Counted from the first letter of the stretch, positions 26,101 to 40,696 are shown. The stretch is 64,000 nt of DNA from Gibbula magus (GCA_936450465.1 OW388303.1:8029021-8093020); one strand, 5' to 3'. Program-made: numbers and translations. Notes: generated by a model from the letters alone, not told the origin.

Positions 26101-29100
26101 ATAAAGGGGCAAACAAATAACTATATCATTTCGCACTTCTTGGTATCTGTTTAATTTAATTTATTTGTCCTATGAGGTCCATTGACCTGAACATTATTAT
26201 CCAAATTAGTTTTCTGAGCATGGTTTGATCCTGGATGATGGTATTACAATGACTTATGTAAGTTTCAAACAGTGAAATTGGTGATTTTGACATTTGATGA
26301 TTTTAAAAAAGTTATCATTATATTGATTATTTAATTCAATTGCTTACACATTCATCTCAAACATCACTGGTGGGACATGCGAGTGGATTCGATTTTCATA
26401 CTTTGAGTTAATATTCATACACTTTTGGCAGGTATGCATAATACAGAATAGGTGCCATTCATATCAGTACAACTTTAAAGTATCGTTTCACTAACCTTCA
26501 CTTGATATTCCCCAAGACATCTGCACCTCTGTCTCAATGTGTTCGTCAATGGTCGAGAGAAAATTAATTTCCTAAATACCGTAAAATTAGTGTTAATTAT
26601 ATATTAATTAGTGATGAATTAGGAAATAATAGCTGACTTGTCCTTAATTGTAGTTGATTGGTTCTTTTTAAAGATAGTGAAAATAACTCTGATGACATTT
26701 CAAGAAGTAATTAATTGCGATTAGTTTATGTTATACACAAACAAACAATTCATTACTAAATGTAGTAGACATAATGGGACAGGCAAGTTAATATTGTTGA
26801 ACGGCTGACTATTCGTTGTCTTTTGCAAGCAATCGCGAGAGATTCAGGAAATGAGTTTTCTCTTGACTGCAGACAGGCGAAGTGTCTTGGTTAACTACGA
26901 GCATATTGAGACAGAGATGGTGTGACATTTGGTATATTTCTGAAACAGACTCACGACCCTTTTGAACACAGATGAAATTGTGAAAGTAAAGTTTATTTGT
27001 AGACATTTGTTTAATTTCACACCCTAAAGACAGGATTGTTGCATATATTCGTTGTGAATAATCCAAATAGAGCAAAATTTATATTCCTCGTATCAACATG
27101 AGACCTTAAACTTATTAATAATTTAGCAAGGTTTATTCACCATGCAATATATATCAACGGTGTTGAAACTGATAATTTGCGGTGTACACATCATGCGTTT
27201 TCATGTATGATGCAATAACCTATCTGCTTACCGGCCTATGGCCTATATTGCATTAATAATTAATAAGAATTGAGATTACTTGTTGACACCAGTTTAACTA
27301 TCCATCCTCTAGAAAATATTCGTGCATACATTTCCCCTGAATAATTCACTGCGTCAACATTATTCATTATTTGTAAATTGCTTAAAGTATCTTTAATATG
27401 TAAACATGTTAAATCTTCTCATCTTATTTTTTCAGCATATATAAACTACATATTCACAAAATTAATAAAAAAAAAGTGTTTCCTGTATTGGTGGGGTGAG
27501 GTGAGCATCCACTGAGCACCACAGAGCATCTTGATGGTGGACATTCAGTGTACATTGTAGCATTGCATCCATAACTTACTGCATGACAAATAGTTCTCCA
27601 CAGCAAACAAAGTTGAGGTGCCCCTGACAGGATGTCTATATTGGAAATGACAAGTCAGTACATTTTTCTTTTACGTTCGGACATTTCCATTTTTAGGAAC
27701 TTTCAAAATTGATTGAAATGCGAACAAATAGGAAGTATTAAAAGCTTTGTGAATGTGAATGACGCCTACTCTTTCTTGTCAATGTCTTTTCTAAATAGAA
27801 ATGTGTCCTTTCAATGAAAGAAATTAGTCCTACGACTAAAATTTATATTTGCCAGCAAAATATGATATTCATGATCATTTAGGGATAAATCTTTAATATT
27901 TTTTTAATATTTCCTTTTTCAAACACAACAACGTTTTCATTAACATCGATTTGCAAGATGTCCTTGATATATCGCTCGCCATTGAGATTTTCTTGAAGCG
28001 AAACAAGACCCAGCTCACAGGCATTGGATATGCATCCCAAGACCATTTTACACCATTACCTCCGATTTGAAGAATCGTTTTAGAAATTCGTGGCTACCAT
28101 GAATTTCATGCAATTCCTGTCGTATTTGGGCAATATGCTTCACCATGAAATTGAAAATTCGTTAATTGAAACTTAACTATTTTTTCCTAAGTTTGTACTT
28201 ACACGACCTGCTCACAAACTCAAGGACCTGTCTAAAGCCAGTATCGCCTGATGTACAGCTTCAGAGTAAAGCTGATATTATTTCTAGCACCTAATGCTAT
28301 ATCATATTATTGAATCTATTACCTCATCTTACATTTATGTACTCAGCTGTGACGAATTTGTTAGATAGAAAATCGATGCCTTTGATATTAAAAGATGTAT
28401 CATTGAGGATTCATTCATTGTCATTAGGTTAGGGTATTTGCACTTCAAAGAAATCGAGTGCCCTAAAATATTACGCCTATCATCAGATCTGAAAGTTTCT
28501 TTCTCACTACGGAGAGTTATGCACAGAAGCCTTCATGGCATATACATTATAAAAGTTGCAACCAAATTAAAGGGTCTTAATTTCCCTCAATAAAATCTGC
28601 TACGATGCATCAATAAATCTCAAGATGCCATTGATGTTGTCATGTAACTTACACTTCATAGCATACAAAGCAGTTATAGAGTGAAGAGGCACGGCACATT
28701 CGCTCATGTACATCAGCTTCTTAGACATAGTGCTGTGTTACGATCAATTTCCCCTTTCTGTCAGAAGGTTATAGACGAAAAGAACTGCGTCTTGACAAAT
28801 GCTAAGGTTCCATTTCCATCTTTATGTCTTGAATGGATGTCTAGCATTATCTAGGGAGGCTTTTATATTAAATCATAACAGTCACGTATATCAAAGTAGA
28901 AATATGAAATGTCACTGTGGTTTTCAGGCTTAATACTCAGGCCCCCAAAGTACTTGAAGGAAATGCATCAATTTTGAAGAAGACCCAACCAATTTTGAAA
29001 GAAACGCGCCCATTACGGTAGAAAATGCAACCTTTTCTCGAAACAAACGCAGGAAAAACGATAGTGGGTATAGCTCTATGACACTATGAACTCCTGTATT

Positions 29101-29944
29101 TAACACCTCAATGCAAAATGTTGGCTTATTAAATAAGACTTTTGAAGTTGGCTGTACACGTTAAACCCTATATAATAAATACAACCTTAGAAAAAAAGGG
29201 GGGGGGGGGATTTGACTTGGATATGGATCATATTACAACACTCCGAAATTTAATTAAAAAAATACATGGGTTGCTGCCCTAGTTACAGCCATTTAAATAT
29301 GTGCAGTATAGGAGCCAAGGTTGTCAACTTCATATGCTTATGAGTAGCCTATTTTCGACAATACAGGGCCCTGTATGTATTGTGTGAAATATTTTAATAT
29401 GTATACTGATTACAATCATGTCTAATTGTGTTTAATTCCAATAAAAGCTAATTAGTGTTATAAACATGCATTAGTGTGCTTATTCTTTTCTGATTATTGA
29501 TAAAAGCTTAATGTATATTGTTTCTCACTAGCTCCAAATGATCTAATAAGATACTACAGTGACAATATATCCTAGGCAGTTCTGATCATTGTGTTAATGA
29601 TGATAATCCCAGTTTATCCATGAAGACGAGAATAATACTAATATGCACACGTTAGTTATTTGCCCCGGATATTTATAAATTCTGTATTCATAAAGGAACT
29701 CTTAATTTCTACAAGCAGTTATGACCAATCTGCAAAATGTTACCCCTGCAAATACCATACAGGGGTAGGAAAAAATAAAGAAAAATATACAAATATGGCG
29801 TTTTCTAATTCAGTCATTTCAAAAAGTGAGTTTAAGCAATGATAAAGCATCCTGAATATATCAATGCATGTATTGATGTATGTATAATAATCATTATAAA
29901 TTTACAACTTGAACTGTCCACGGATTTACTTATTGACAGTGATT
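23175..29944. other. Long stretch without recognisable genes
   Basis: The part up to about 24240 is somewhat richer in CpG, with CGTCACGT-like phrases near 24146-24240, but has no gene signature. At 24846-24995 a short imperfect inverted pair (CATACAGTAGATTCATCTA against TAGATGAATCCAGTGTATG) may be the ends of a roughly 150-bp MITE. A homopolymer A/G run sits at about 29189-29209. Open frames at 23327-23647, 23750-24016 and 26809-27075 have no motifs. Confidence 0.5.
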
Positions 29945-30125
29945 GTTGAAGCCCTTCTGCTGTAATAATAAATAATAATAAGAATACTTATATCGCGCTG
30001 AACTCCACAACACAAAGGGCCATGCTCAAAGCGCTACACACATATATGTAGGCGTCTTCACACATTGAAGCGACTTTGCGTGGAGTCTGAAAGTCTTTAG
30101 CACGGTATCGTCCATTGTAGAGAGC
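29945..30125 (-). mobile_element. SINE fragment (3' half), minus strand
   Basis: An AATAAT-type simple tail (29954-29975) is followed by ACTTATATCGCGCTGAACTC and GCTCAAAGCGCTACACA. Read on the minus strand this is a SINE-like body ending in GCGCGATATAAGT and a simple-repeat tail. The SINE at 52205 has a similar 3' end (CTTATACTGCGCC, GGGCGCTACACA). No Pol III head is recognisable here, so the copy is probably 5' truncated. Confidence 0.5.
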
Positions 30126-33100
30126 ACTCATCTTTATATTAGGATAACATGAGGAGGAAATTTGAGTGTCTGATTATCCTTGGACTGTCAATTTACGTTC
30201 AAACAGTGAATTACCCTAACTAATAGTAGTCTTAATGGAGTCTGGAGACTATGATAACATTGATATAATCCCTACTCCTGGAACCATGATAGAAACATAA
30301 TAGTGGATTTTTAACAATAGTTTTAGAGAGCGCCCGCCAGTCTGGTTTCAAAAGAAAATATAGGAACTTCTGCTGTATAACAACTTTTAAAGATAGGATT
30401 TGAGTTGTTATATCATATTATATTATCAACATAAAACACTTCTTTAACGTTAGAAACCGGTCGGATTTAAAATATTTCCAGCATATTGTATATGTCATAT
30501 ATGTAAAACACATTTATATGATAACTGAACAAATTCAATATTGTAAAATACATATTGATTGTGTATGGTTACTTGTACTGTATGCTGAATGAATGTTTAT
30601 TCTTCAGACTCAACATCCGCTACAAGATTACTAGATCAATTATTATTGAACGCGTATCTTTGCCAAAACTTCAAAGAGTCATTGAATTTCTGCTCTACCA
30701 ATATACGATGGCTGAAGGTAGTGTCACTATAAGTCCTGAATAACACGTATGAGCGAGACTCGTTTTGCCAATATTAAGGCGAATGATTTGGGGATATTAT
30801 GTCAGTTTGCTGTTTTTCAGTTAATTCAGCTAAACGTGTGATAGACTAATTACATATGGACTACGGTTACGATGAGGTATGATTCATATAGATACTCCAT
30901 AGTTAGTTGTTAGACTTTTGTAATGTTCAATCGTTTTTACCTAAAAATGTGAATCAAACTACATACATATGTAAGAAACTCATCACTGACACATACATTT
31001 TGTATAAATATCAAAGCACAAATGCGTCACCTTATTATTCTGAAAACTGTATGTATGAATATTAGTAGATCAGAGATACTAAAATACTATACATCACAAA
31101 GATATATTCATCACACTCAATTGTAGAGACTAGAAGGAAGTTGTGGGCGAAATTGTCAAGTGCCAGAAGCTAAATAGAACACGATTACGTTTTTTCAGCC
31201 AGCAGTCTGGAGACCATATATGAAATGAATATTTTTCCCCGCGATGAAGTGGCCTTGCTTTCACCAAGATTTCAACTTGGAGACGCTATGCTGCTAGCCA
31301 ATCATAATTATTACTCATAGAAGTCACGTGACCAAACTTCTAGACGCTCCCTCTAGGAATACGGTCACTTTTGTCGTAAATAGTATCCAAAGTAATAACT
31401 TGTATACATTTTTATTCTTATGAATTGAAACAGAACTGACAGTTGTTTATAAGAATCCCTACTGCAGCCACCAACAGTTTTGAGATAAGAGGAACCCATC
31501 ATTGAAAACCCTGACCCTAACTCGAGCTGTTTTAACCCCTGCTTTACAAATTAGAGCCACAATGACATATCACTGGGGGCATATCAAAACAGAGAGTGTT
31601 AATGTGTCACAGAGTGATATTTCTGTCAGCTGAATGTGATGTTATCACAGATTTGCCCCGATTGTTTATGTATGGGTCAGGTAATTTAGAGACAAAGATG
31701 GAGTTTTTTTCGGGGATATTTACTAACGTCAATTATCCACTTAAACAAGTGTCTATCAGATTGCTCTCCCTCTTTCTATGTGAAATGAACTAGGTAAATG
31801 ACTTGTGATTTCCGGAAAGTTGGAATTTTGTCCCTCCCGCTTATGAGATGAGAGGAACCCAATATTTCCTAATTGGATGTCACAATTTGAGAGAAATCTC
31901 TGGTCACGTGACCTGAATAAATAGGCTGTTCTAAAGCACATATCTTCTTCAAGAGTTTACTTTCTTGCTACATAAGGAATGTATCGACTGGAGAATATGT
32001 GTGAACAGTTGAAAGTAGCAGTTTTTGTACAGATTTGATTGTATTTGCTATAATATGTATAGACATAATTCATGATTTTGAGGGCTGTGTGACGTCACTA
32101 TGGAGTTTTAGTATCGGATCTATTTATAACATAGGCAAGCCAGTGACATATTTCTGTGCTATAATAATATAATAATCTTACTTAGACCGCTGGCTGTTTG
32201 TCGATATTTTGACAATACAAAGTTGTTGTCATGCCACTGATTGATATTGATTCATAACAAATTAAAGTATAATTATCTTATAAGTTAAATAAATTATCAA
32301 CATAATATGACAATGTTTCTTTAGACCCAAGTTGAATCCACCTTTCTTTATTTATATTTTATGTCACACTATAAGTAAGGCCTGACATTATTGAAACGAT
32401 GTACAGGCTTTGTGAAACATTTAGTGGAACAAAGACCCAACTCAAGTGATCAGGAAATATCATTGGTGTGATTAGTTTTCATTTAGTATATTTCTTCACA
32501 CAACGATTACAATAGCATACAGGAATGTATTACTTGCCCGTTGAAGATATCGCAGTTTAATAAATCGACAATGTTATTACACATTGTGAAATAACACTGC
32601 GTGCTGACGTGAGGTCGTAATGGCATATATGTGACGTCACAATATTAACGTGTGTCCCATTTATCGACGAGTTGGTGGCATTTAAATCAGTGAGAAATAA
32701 ATGAAATATTAAACTCGGTTCCTTTTATTAACATATTTATGAAACTCGTGAGATGGTACTTGTATTTAACTTGCTTTCGCTCTCTTTCATGAATATGTTA
32801 TTAAACAGAACGTCGTTTAGTATTCTCTATTGATCATACACTTACAATTATCGACAGTTGCTGGAACTACTTTCCGTTTTGTTAACAAATTTAATTTGTT
32901 TAATATTTATATGAAAGCCATTTAACTTCATTCTTATATATTGTTGTACTTTTTAACCGTGGCCTTAGCACAGGACGAATTTTCTTAAACCGTTAATCTT
33001 TGCCATAATTTATGTTTGGTCAGTAATCGGTCATTGATATTTTACACGTGCTCCCCTTGTCAAGAGATCATGCAAGTGATGTAATAATATAATTAACCGC

Positions 33101-35752
33101 GTCGCCTTGACCTTGGTGTAAGACGTATATTATGGACATGTGAACATTCACCCCAATCTTGACATAAAGTATGTATCCTTCGTCATACGACCAGTATTTT
33201 GGCGTTGAGATAAGAATTGCTCAGCAAGAGTGCTCAGAGAGTGCAACAACCCCACCATGTGTCCCATGATTACACAATGTATCCTCTAAAGAGGCATTTA
33301 CTATGTTAGGATAACATATTCACTAATTTGATCTTGTAATATTGATCTGCATAGAAGATGAGCTTGTCTTTGATTTACTTCAAAGTTATGACCTGAACGT
33401 GGCAGGTTATATTACTTGACCTGTCAAGTTTCAAAGGCCTATTACTGACCAATAGGAGTAATAGTCCTGGTAGATTTGTTTATGAAGATGTGACGTACAC
33501 CACGTCAAGGTACCATGGTCAGAGAAATGATCCGACACAATGATTAAGTAGCCAACAATCATTTTCATATTCGTTGACCTGTTACCTTTAGAAACTTTTT
33601 CACAGAGTGCAAGTAGGATTTATCTTATTATTGAATATGAACTGGGTCATTTGCTTCATAACAATAGTATTATCCCCATCTTTTCTTTTGTTCCATGTCC
33701 ACAACGCACATCACATAATGACATCAATAATTTCACTATTTAAATGTGAACCAATGTCATCATGCTACCATGACCATTCAGCTGACAAGGTTTGTACCAG
33801 TTATTTCCCTTGGATACATCCGGTTAGCTCGCACCATCATATCTGGTCATCATCATCTGTTATCTTCAGTTTCAAAGGATATTGCCTCTCTCCACCTATC
33901 CGATTGTCCCATCAGCAAATATTGGTTGTAGAATCTCCTGATTAACTAGGTCAACTATGTAGTGTATCACAACTTTGTATTATTTAATATGTAATGTTCA
34001 TATTACCTTTGTTTACTCTGTTACGAGTGGCGTTAACCAGACATAACAAAAAGACGGGTAAGACACAACAAGTAAAATAATATACAGATTTATTTACAAT
34101 TAAGATATGAAGGTATACATGTTTTTATGGCAGTCTAACAAATAAAATCTAGCACAGCAGTGATATCAGGTTTTAATAATGTCTTACTTGTTCAGTCCAC
34201 GAATAAAAACAATATAATTCCAAGTTGCCGACATGGCATGAATAATCCATAATAGAGCCGACATGGCTATATTCCCGACATGGGCAAACGTCACAACTGA
34301 CCACTGACCACTGTGAAGATAATACCTGTCTCCCAGAATGCATGTTAAAAAGCTATCTTAAAGGTAGTGAAGCTTGTATTTGATAGCATTACATAAGAAC
34401 AAGCTGGACAGGGCTATTCAACAAAGTTACAAAGTAAGCTAAGGTAATTGATTGCTTTGGGTATTATTGAGTTACTTATAAGCCAGTAGTGAAAGGTAAA
34501 ATGTATTGCATGTTATATAGATATAATAAAGTAATAGATATAATAAATTATTATTTAGATATATAATTAATTAAGGTCCTCATAGTGCATTATTGGCTAC
34601 ATATTATTAACATACATTTTCATTTTAACAATAATTGAACTTTTATTATTTACAGAAATATATAAGCAGGCGAAGCATATCTTTTCTTATAATACTATCA
34701 GAATTTAAAAACCGTGTGCTGAAAGTAATGCAATATTGTAATGTTTATTATCACAACAATTATCCAAACACTGGAACCTGTGGATGGTCAATTGCGATAT
34801 TTAATCGGTAATGTTCCAATCCAATGTAGCTAGCTATTTCTTACTATACACGTAGTTGGCACATGTATACCATACTTACACTGCAAACCATCGTACCTTT
34901 CCTTATAAGAATTATCTGCCTTTCGTGGATTATTGTGTTGAACATAATGTGTTCTTGTCAACAACTGCCTTTGTAGTACGACAGGTTCCTTTATAAATCG
35001 TAAATGATGAAGATCAGACATGATACCCATCAGTCTCCAGGAAAATAACTGACTCAAGCTAGAAGTGACTCATGGATAACAATCCCTGTGTTGTGACATG
35101 ATGGGAGGTGATTACATGTAGAAAAATACAGGGCAGTCTTTTGATATATTACTAATGTAACTTATGAATTGCCAAATGTAAATCATTGCACACTTTCATT
35201 AACATTGTCTGAAAGTAGTGTAGTACGTGTATCTTCATGACAAGTGTGTTGACATTGAATGTACATCAATATGTCCTCACTCACACAAAATGTCAGAATC
35301 TATAATCTCTCGCAAAAACGGAGGATGCTTCAATATACAATTTACAGACATTCCAAAATAAAAACATGATTCTACAAAAACTTCAACATTTACGTTATAT
35401 TTGATTGAAGATTGATGGAATCCATCTTGGTTATGCTAACTAATTAACTTAACTTACCAGTGACATAATCAACCATAGATGAAATGAAACAATTGTGTGT
35501 TGTCAATTATGCAACCACACTGTAATGTCCCATTCCCTTGTTTAATACTTAAGTTACACAACATGTATGTATGATTCAGTTCCAAAAGATTGTTTGAAGA
35601 ATATTTAATCTTTAAAATGTAAATATACAACATCAGATTACGAAATATATACAGACAACTCCAAATCCACCTGCTGAATTTTGCGTTATCTAAAAAAACA
35701 ATTCACAAGTGTCTGTATGAATAAGTGTTAAATAATACTTACTTTACGTGTA
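30126..35752. other. Long stretch without recognisable genes
   Basis: AT-rich. Single GTCACGTGAC E-boxes occur near 31323 and 31903. A 20-mer at 32438-32457 recurs exactly at 46188-46207. The open frames at 33607-33945 and 34830-35057 resemble no known protein. Confidence 0.5.
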
Positions 35753-35914
35753 GGATAAAACACGATACAGAGGTTATGGCTGGGATTGTAAAACACGAAA
35801 TAAGAAGCTGAGTGGGAAGTAAGACCGAAAGCGAAGCTTCAGGCCTAACTTCACCGAAGCTTTCTTAACGAGGGTTTTCAATACCAAACATAACCGAGGT
35901 AGAGTGCTTTATCT
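35753..35914. repeat. Fold-back element 3
   Basis: Imperfect arms of about 70 bp (35753-35823 and 35845-35914) with matching order of GATAAA-CAC, GAGGTTATG, GGATTG/GGTATTG-AAAAC and AAGAAGCT/AAGAAAGCT. The loop is about 21 bases and contains CGAAAGCGAAGC. Same loop core and size class as the fold-back at 23029. Confidence 0.7.
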
Positions 35915-36150
35915 AACTTAGATACCGTAAAACATAAATGTGAACGCTTATCGTATATTGAGGTTTTTCTTACAGCAGAAGAAAGATGAGTAGTGATTTT
36001 TGAACTAGTAACAGTCAAATGTCAAAAATTACATTTTATAATTTTTGATTTCCAAATCCTGCGTTATAAAGAGTATGTCCCCCAGACTAACGTTATATTG
36101 AGGCAGAGACACTTTGAATGTAAATAGAGGAAATCAACGTCGTTTTTTTT

Positions 36151-36222
36151 CGGCTTCCTCGGTAGCGTGGAGGTAGAGAGTCCGTTTGAGGAGCAAAGGG
36201 TATCGAGTTCCCGCCATCAACA
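36151..36222 (+). other. Weak tRNA-like sequence, possible SINE head
   Basis: TAGCGTGGAGG resembles a Pol III A box. About 40 bases on, GTATCGAGTTCC resembles a B box with two deviations. No cloverleaf closes properly, so it is not a tRNA gene. It may be a decayed tRNA-derived repeat. Confidence 0.25.
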
Positions 36223-39158
36223 TTCTGAAAATGTTATCTTTGTAAACTTTTCGATACTGATTGTTGTGAAAAAAATAAGAAATAATTCTTCCTCTCATTT
36301 AAGGTCTGACTTTCAAAAGTAAAAACTTACTTTAAAAAAACCCCAAAAAAACATGTGTTTATTATCGTAAGAAAAACGACTGAAATAATAATGAGGAGTT
36401 ATTACGAGAAAACAAAATACCTGCGAAACAATAGATAAAATCCCTGATAGGTTTCTCAAGCGCTATTACAGCCATCACATAGAACCATACAGACTAATCG
36501 CCAGATTGACGGAAGTAGGTTTGCTTTGCCTTGTGTACTCATTCTTATTGGACGCCATCACGTTTGCTAACACATATCAACGTTCAACTCTAGTCACGTA
36601 TATTAATCACCTTGCAGACAAGAAAGCATTAGAAACTTAGTTTAAGAGTTACTGATGATTCAAGTAAGATCTCAGTTATATGATTGACCTTTTCATGTTG
36701 TGGTAGATTTTGTTTTCTTCTTACGTGAATAGAATTTTAATATTTTCCAAGCTGAACATTGTCGACCAGCGCATCATACTTCATAATGAGATAGTTTCAA
36801 ACTTTATTAACTGGCAAACCAGCAGAGGCCAAGCTTGAAAATATATTACGACTATTGCAGTGTCAATGTCTAATATGTAACAAAAATGTGCAGGCCTGCA
36901 GCAAAATAAAAGCCTAAACTCTGTTAAACGATCGTTTTACTTAATGAATCATTTGCATTGATTAGGAATATTGTTACTTATAAACGATAAAATGTTTACT
37001 GAAGAGAGAATAAACAAATTTTCAGTGCGATTTCTAAGAATATTAAGACTGGATAAAAATGTTAAAATTGTTCAGCACCCTCAAATAAAATAATAAATAA
37101 TAAAAGGGCAATCAACTATTTATATTTAAGATTGCCCTATCTCTTTTTATCCTTCTATTTATTTATGTTCTTAAAGACTCATTTTGCACAGGAAAGTAAC
37201 ACACCTTTCTTGCATGCGGCTGAATTGCACTCAGTTTGTGATGTATTATTATGTACTTATACAGTGTCTTCCACAGTTAATGCCCTACTTCTAACTTATG
37301 GTTTGACAACATGATATTCAGGTATTATAGCGAATTTTCGAAAAAATATTTTTGTGTGGATATTAACTTCTTTGTTGTGTACATACACAAGGGTCGAGGG
37401 TTTATATTTACTCCTTCATCAGGTGGAATGTTGGGGTTTCTTACATTTACACTTCTAAAGCCTTGAGCCCATGTCCTTTTTGAATCTATAACCATTTGAT
37501 GGCTATTTATGTATAATAACCTTAGACTTATATCTGTGTAAATATATTCACTCCAATTTTCAAACTTCAAAAGTTAGATAAAAGGTTCATAATTTTCCAG
37601 CAGCATATATCGTAATATTGCAAACTAAGTTTTACAGATATGAACAAATGGAGAGGGGTTAATAGAGTTATAAATTACTGACGGATCAATTGTGCGACAC
37701 ATTATTTTATTGACATTTCAGAGAGTACACGGTTCCAACAAGTTCCAGCAGCTTAATTCAGCAGTTACCATTCAAACCTGATGTTGTGTTAACATGAATA
37801 TGAAAGGTGTAACCCTTCAATATTGTATTTCAATAGGGTCTGTGCATACATATATATTATTACCTGAGGAAGTGTGACACATATGGCTGTTGGGAAACGA
37901 TCGATAATGTATTTATTACCCGAGCAAGAGCAAAAGTTAAACTTACACAAGAGCTTAATTACAAATTTCTATTCCATTGCATACAATAGCCAAAACACAA
38001 TCCAATTCTCCTGCGACAAATACATCACGAACAACTGTATTGGAACGTTTTTAATGGAATGTTCACGTGTCCATATCGAAAATATATATTTAATCGGTTA
38101 TTTACGCCCATAAGTACATCACAGTTAATGACAAACGTTATGATAACTATTAATAGACTTTTAAAATGAGGTCATGGCAAAGCTTTTCTAAACTTATGCT
38201 TGTTCAAAACATATTTTGATCTGACATGTACAAGGCATATTCATTCCTACTCAAGGAACTGTGAAAGGTGCCGGGGACATTCATGATTAACCTTGATTGA
38301 GCCAGTAATGGAATGGTATCGCTCTCGCAATGGCATGCACCTGGCCCAATACTGGTCCAGTACAAGGACGTGATTGCTTACCTTTATATTGAATGGTATC
38401 GTTTCAGTGAAACGCCCGATACTGGTCCAGTGTGCAAGTAGGCCCAGTTAGGTTATGTTTGCTAGGAAGCCAGTCAAAACATAATTCGAGAAATATATGA
38501 TTATATCTTCTTTATTTTAGGAAGAAACAAAGCGAAACAATCTACTCGAACAAAAACATTTTTTTCTTGATAACGAAAGATGTATGTTGCACTTGATATA
38601 CATACATATACATTGCAATCATCGATTTCCTCACTATGAAAAGTAGACAGGTGTCAAATACACGAGGATTATCGGGCTCCAGTACCAATGAGGATGGGGC
38701 AAGAACAAATACAATTGATTGAGAAATCAAATAACAATGATGACAGACTTACATAGGGGACATATCTCGTTTGTTAACAGGCTAGATTGGTCAACTGTTT
38801 GGCAATGCAATGGATTGATTCGTTAAGTCGTCAAGGATTTATAATCGTCTTTGAAGTATTGGACATCCACACTTAATGCAGTCTAAGTCACTATTTCAAT
38901 GTCATGCAATCTCTACAGTCACGATATTCAATGAGCTCAATGTAATCAACATCTCATTTAGTAAAATAAGTTTAAGTGGCCGAATTGCTCACATCTGTCT
39001 TTGATACTTGAGATGTGCAGCAATTGCGGTGATAATGGTTTATCTTGTATCTTTGACCTTGGCGAAGAAATAGTTTCCGAAAGCGTTAACCATGGCCATG
39101 ACTCTTGATTAGTTAGTAAGAGTCCTTTCAAATTCATCATGGCCATTCCTGATGATGA
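36223..39158. other. No gene recognised
   Basis: AT-rich. A 9-bp stem (AGGGCAATC ... GATTGCCCT) occurs at 37106-37138. Around 38311-38440 two copies of GAATGGTATCG...ATACTGGTCCAGT lie 80 bp apart. Open frames here lack motifs. Confidence 0.45.
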
Positions 39159-40423
39159 GACTTTACGGCCTAAGAGTAATTGAAGGGTCCAAATGACGGG
39201 GGCTCCATAATGATGTTTAAATGCTACTCAAGTAAGAGAAACTGATCATACAAAGTGATCAAAATAGCAGAGATAATTTTCTATAACATAACATATCATA
39301 TCTTACATCAGAAAATTTGGTTGCAAGACAGAAATGTACTTGAAACATCGTATTTAGTGAATTTGGTTGCAGTCCCCTATAGGGATCTGCAACCAAATTT
39401 ATTTACAGCAATTATTCATCATTATTCCTACTTTGGCAAATAAATATTTGGTTGCAGAGAAAAAAATAGTGTGTTGACAAGCACATAGGATTAGTTTGGT
39501 TGCAGAGGTTTTCAAATTTACTAAATTTGACAAAAATACGATGACATTTTCTGAATCATTTCGGCAAGTTCTCTCTCGCGAAGTGTATGACGTAATGAAA
39601 CTAATGTATGTAACGCATCCTCCCATTGGCTCATTCCATATCAACCATTTCTAACAACAACAACAAAATTCATGTTTATTAATTCTGGTTGCTTTTAATC
39701 ACGTTTCTAGATATAAATTATTCATTAAAATAACCTAATGCTGTTTATTTCCTATAAAACTAATTTAGCAATCAAAGATATCGATGACAACCAATCAGAA
39801 TTCTGATAAGATTTGACAACAATTCGAATTCACCTCGCGGCCACGTTGTCAGCTGGTTGTAAACAAAAACGTAAATTAATGCTTAAATTTGGACAAAATG
39901 TTTCAAAAGTACCTACCAAGACATGCCTTATGGTAGGAAATGTTAAATTAACAAGGTTAGTGGGTAGTTTCTATCTATAGCATTAGAAATGACAGCAACA
40001 TGATAATATGACATGATCGAAAACCGGACTCGATAACGATCGCTAAGAAGTTTCCGCTTACTGTAAATATTGAAATAAAAGGCAAGGTAAGTTCCAACAT
40101 TCGTCAGATCATGATCTGCAACCAAATTGTGTCAAGTCAAGGCTGTTCTGTTTGATGAAAACATGTATTTTGATGGTTTAAAAAGTTTGGTTGCAGTTGC
40201 CTATAGGGGACTGCAACCAAATTGCGAAATGACCCGATTTCCATGTAAAGTTATAACCTGCAACCAAATTCAAAGATATCATGTTATATATCATGCTATA
40301 GATAATAAGTTCAGCTATCAGAAAAACGTAATCTAAGCACTTTTGAAGAGTTTGGTTGCATTTTATGGCTATTTTAGACACCCCGTCATTTGGACCCTTC
40401 AATTACTCTTAGGCCGACTTTAC
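39159..40423. mobile_element. 1249-bp TIR transposon with 8-bp target duplication
   Basis: Perfect 35-bp terminal inverted repeats lie at 39167-39201 and 40381-40415, starting GGCCTAAGAGTAATTG. They are flanked on both sides by the same eight bases, GACTTTAC (39159-39166 and 40416-40423). An 8-bp duplication fits hAT, P or Merlin elements; the GG start fits Merlin-type ends best (family knowledge, uncertain). Inside, TTGGTTGCA or its complement occurs ten times (39317, 39363, 39388, 39448, 39496, 40117, 40187, 40212, 40259, 40352). Four of these form two near-perfect palindromes centred on CCTATAGG (39361-39398 and 40185-40222). There is no transposase frame, so it is non-autonomous. Perfect ends and duplication suggest recent movement. 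Confidence 0.9.
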
Positions 40424-40696
40424 ATGTGAGATAATAGTTGTTGACTTTGTGACCTTGACATTGGCGCAGCAAGCATTAAACAAGAGTCATCAGAAGATGA
40501 CATATCCCACCGGTTCCACAAAATTTGTAAAACACATCTTTGACAGATACTTGTGTATCTTCCGTACTTCAGTTCAGTGGGTATTACAGATGCTGAGTTT
40601 CAGGTAAGTTAAGGGTTTTAGACTTCTGCTCCAGAAGCAGTCAAAATCAACAACAACCAACATCCCTCTCATGTTTCTATCATTCTATGTTTTTCA

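Noticed and set aside
33607..33945. 112-codon open frame with hydrophobic N-terminus
   Set aside because: Does not start at ATG, has low-complexity His/Ser content and no family motif; an overlapping second frame is equally open.
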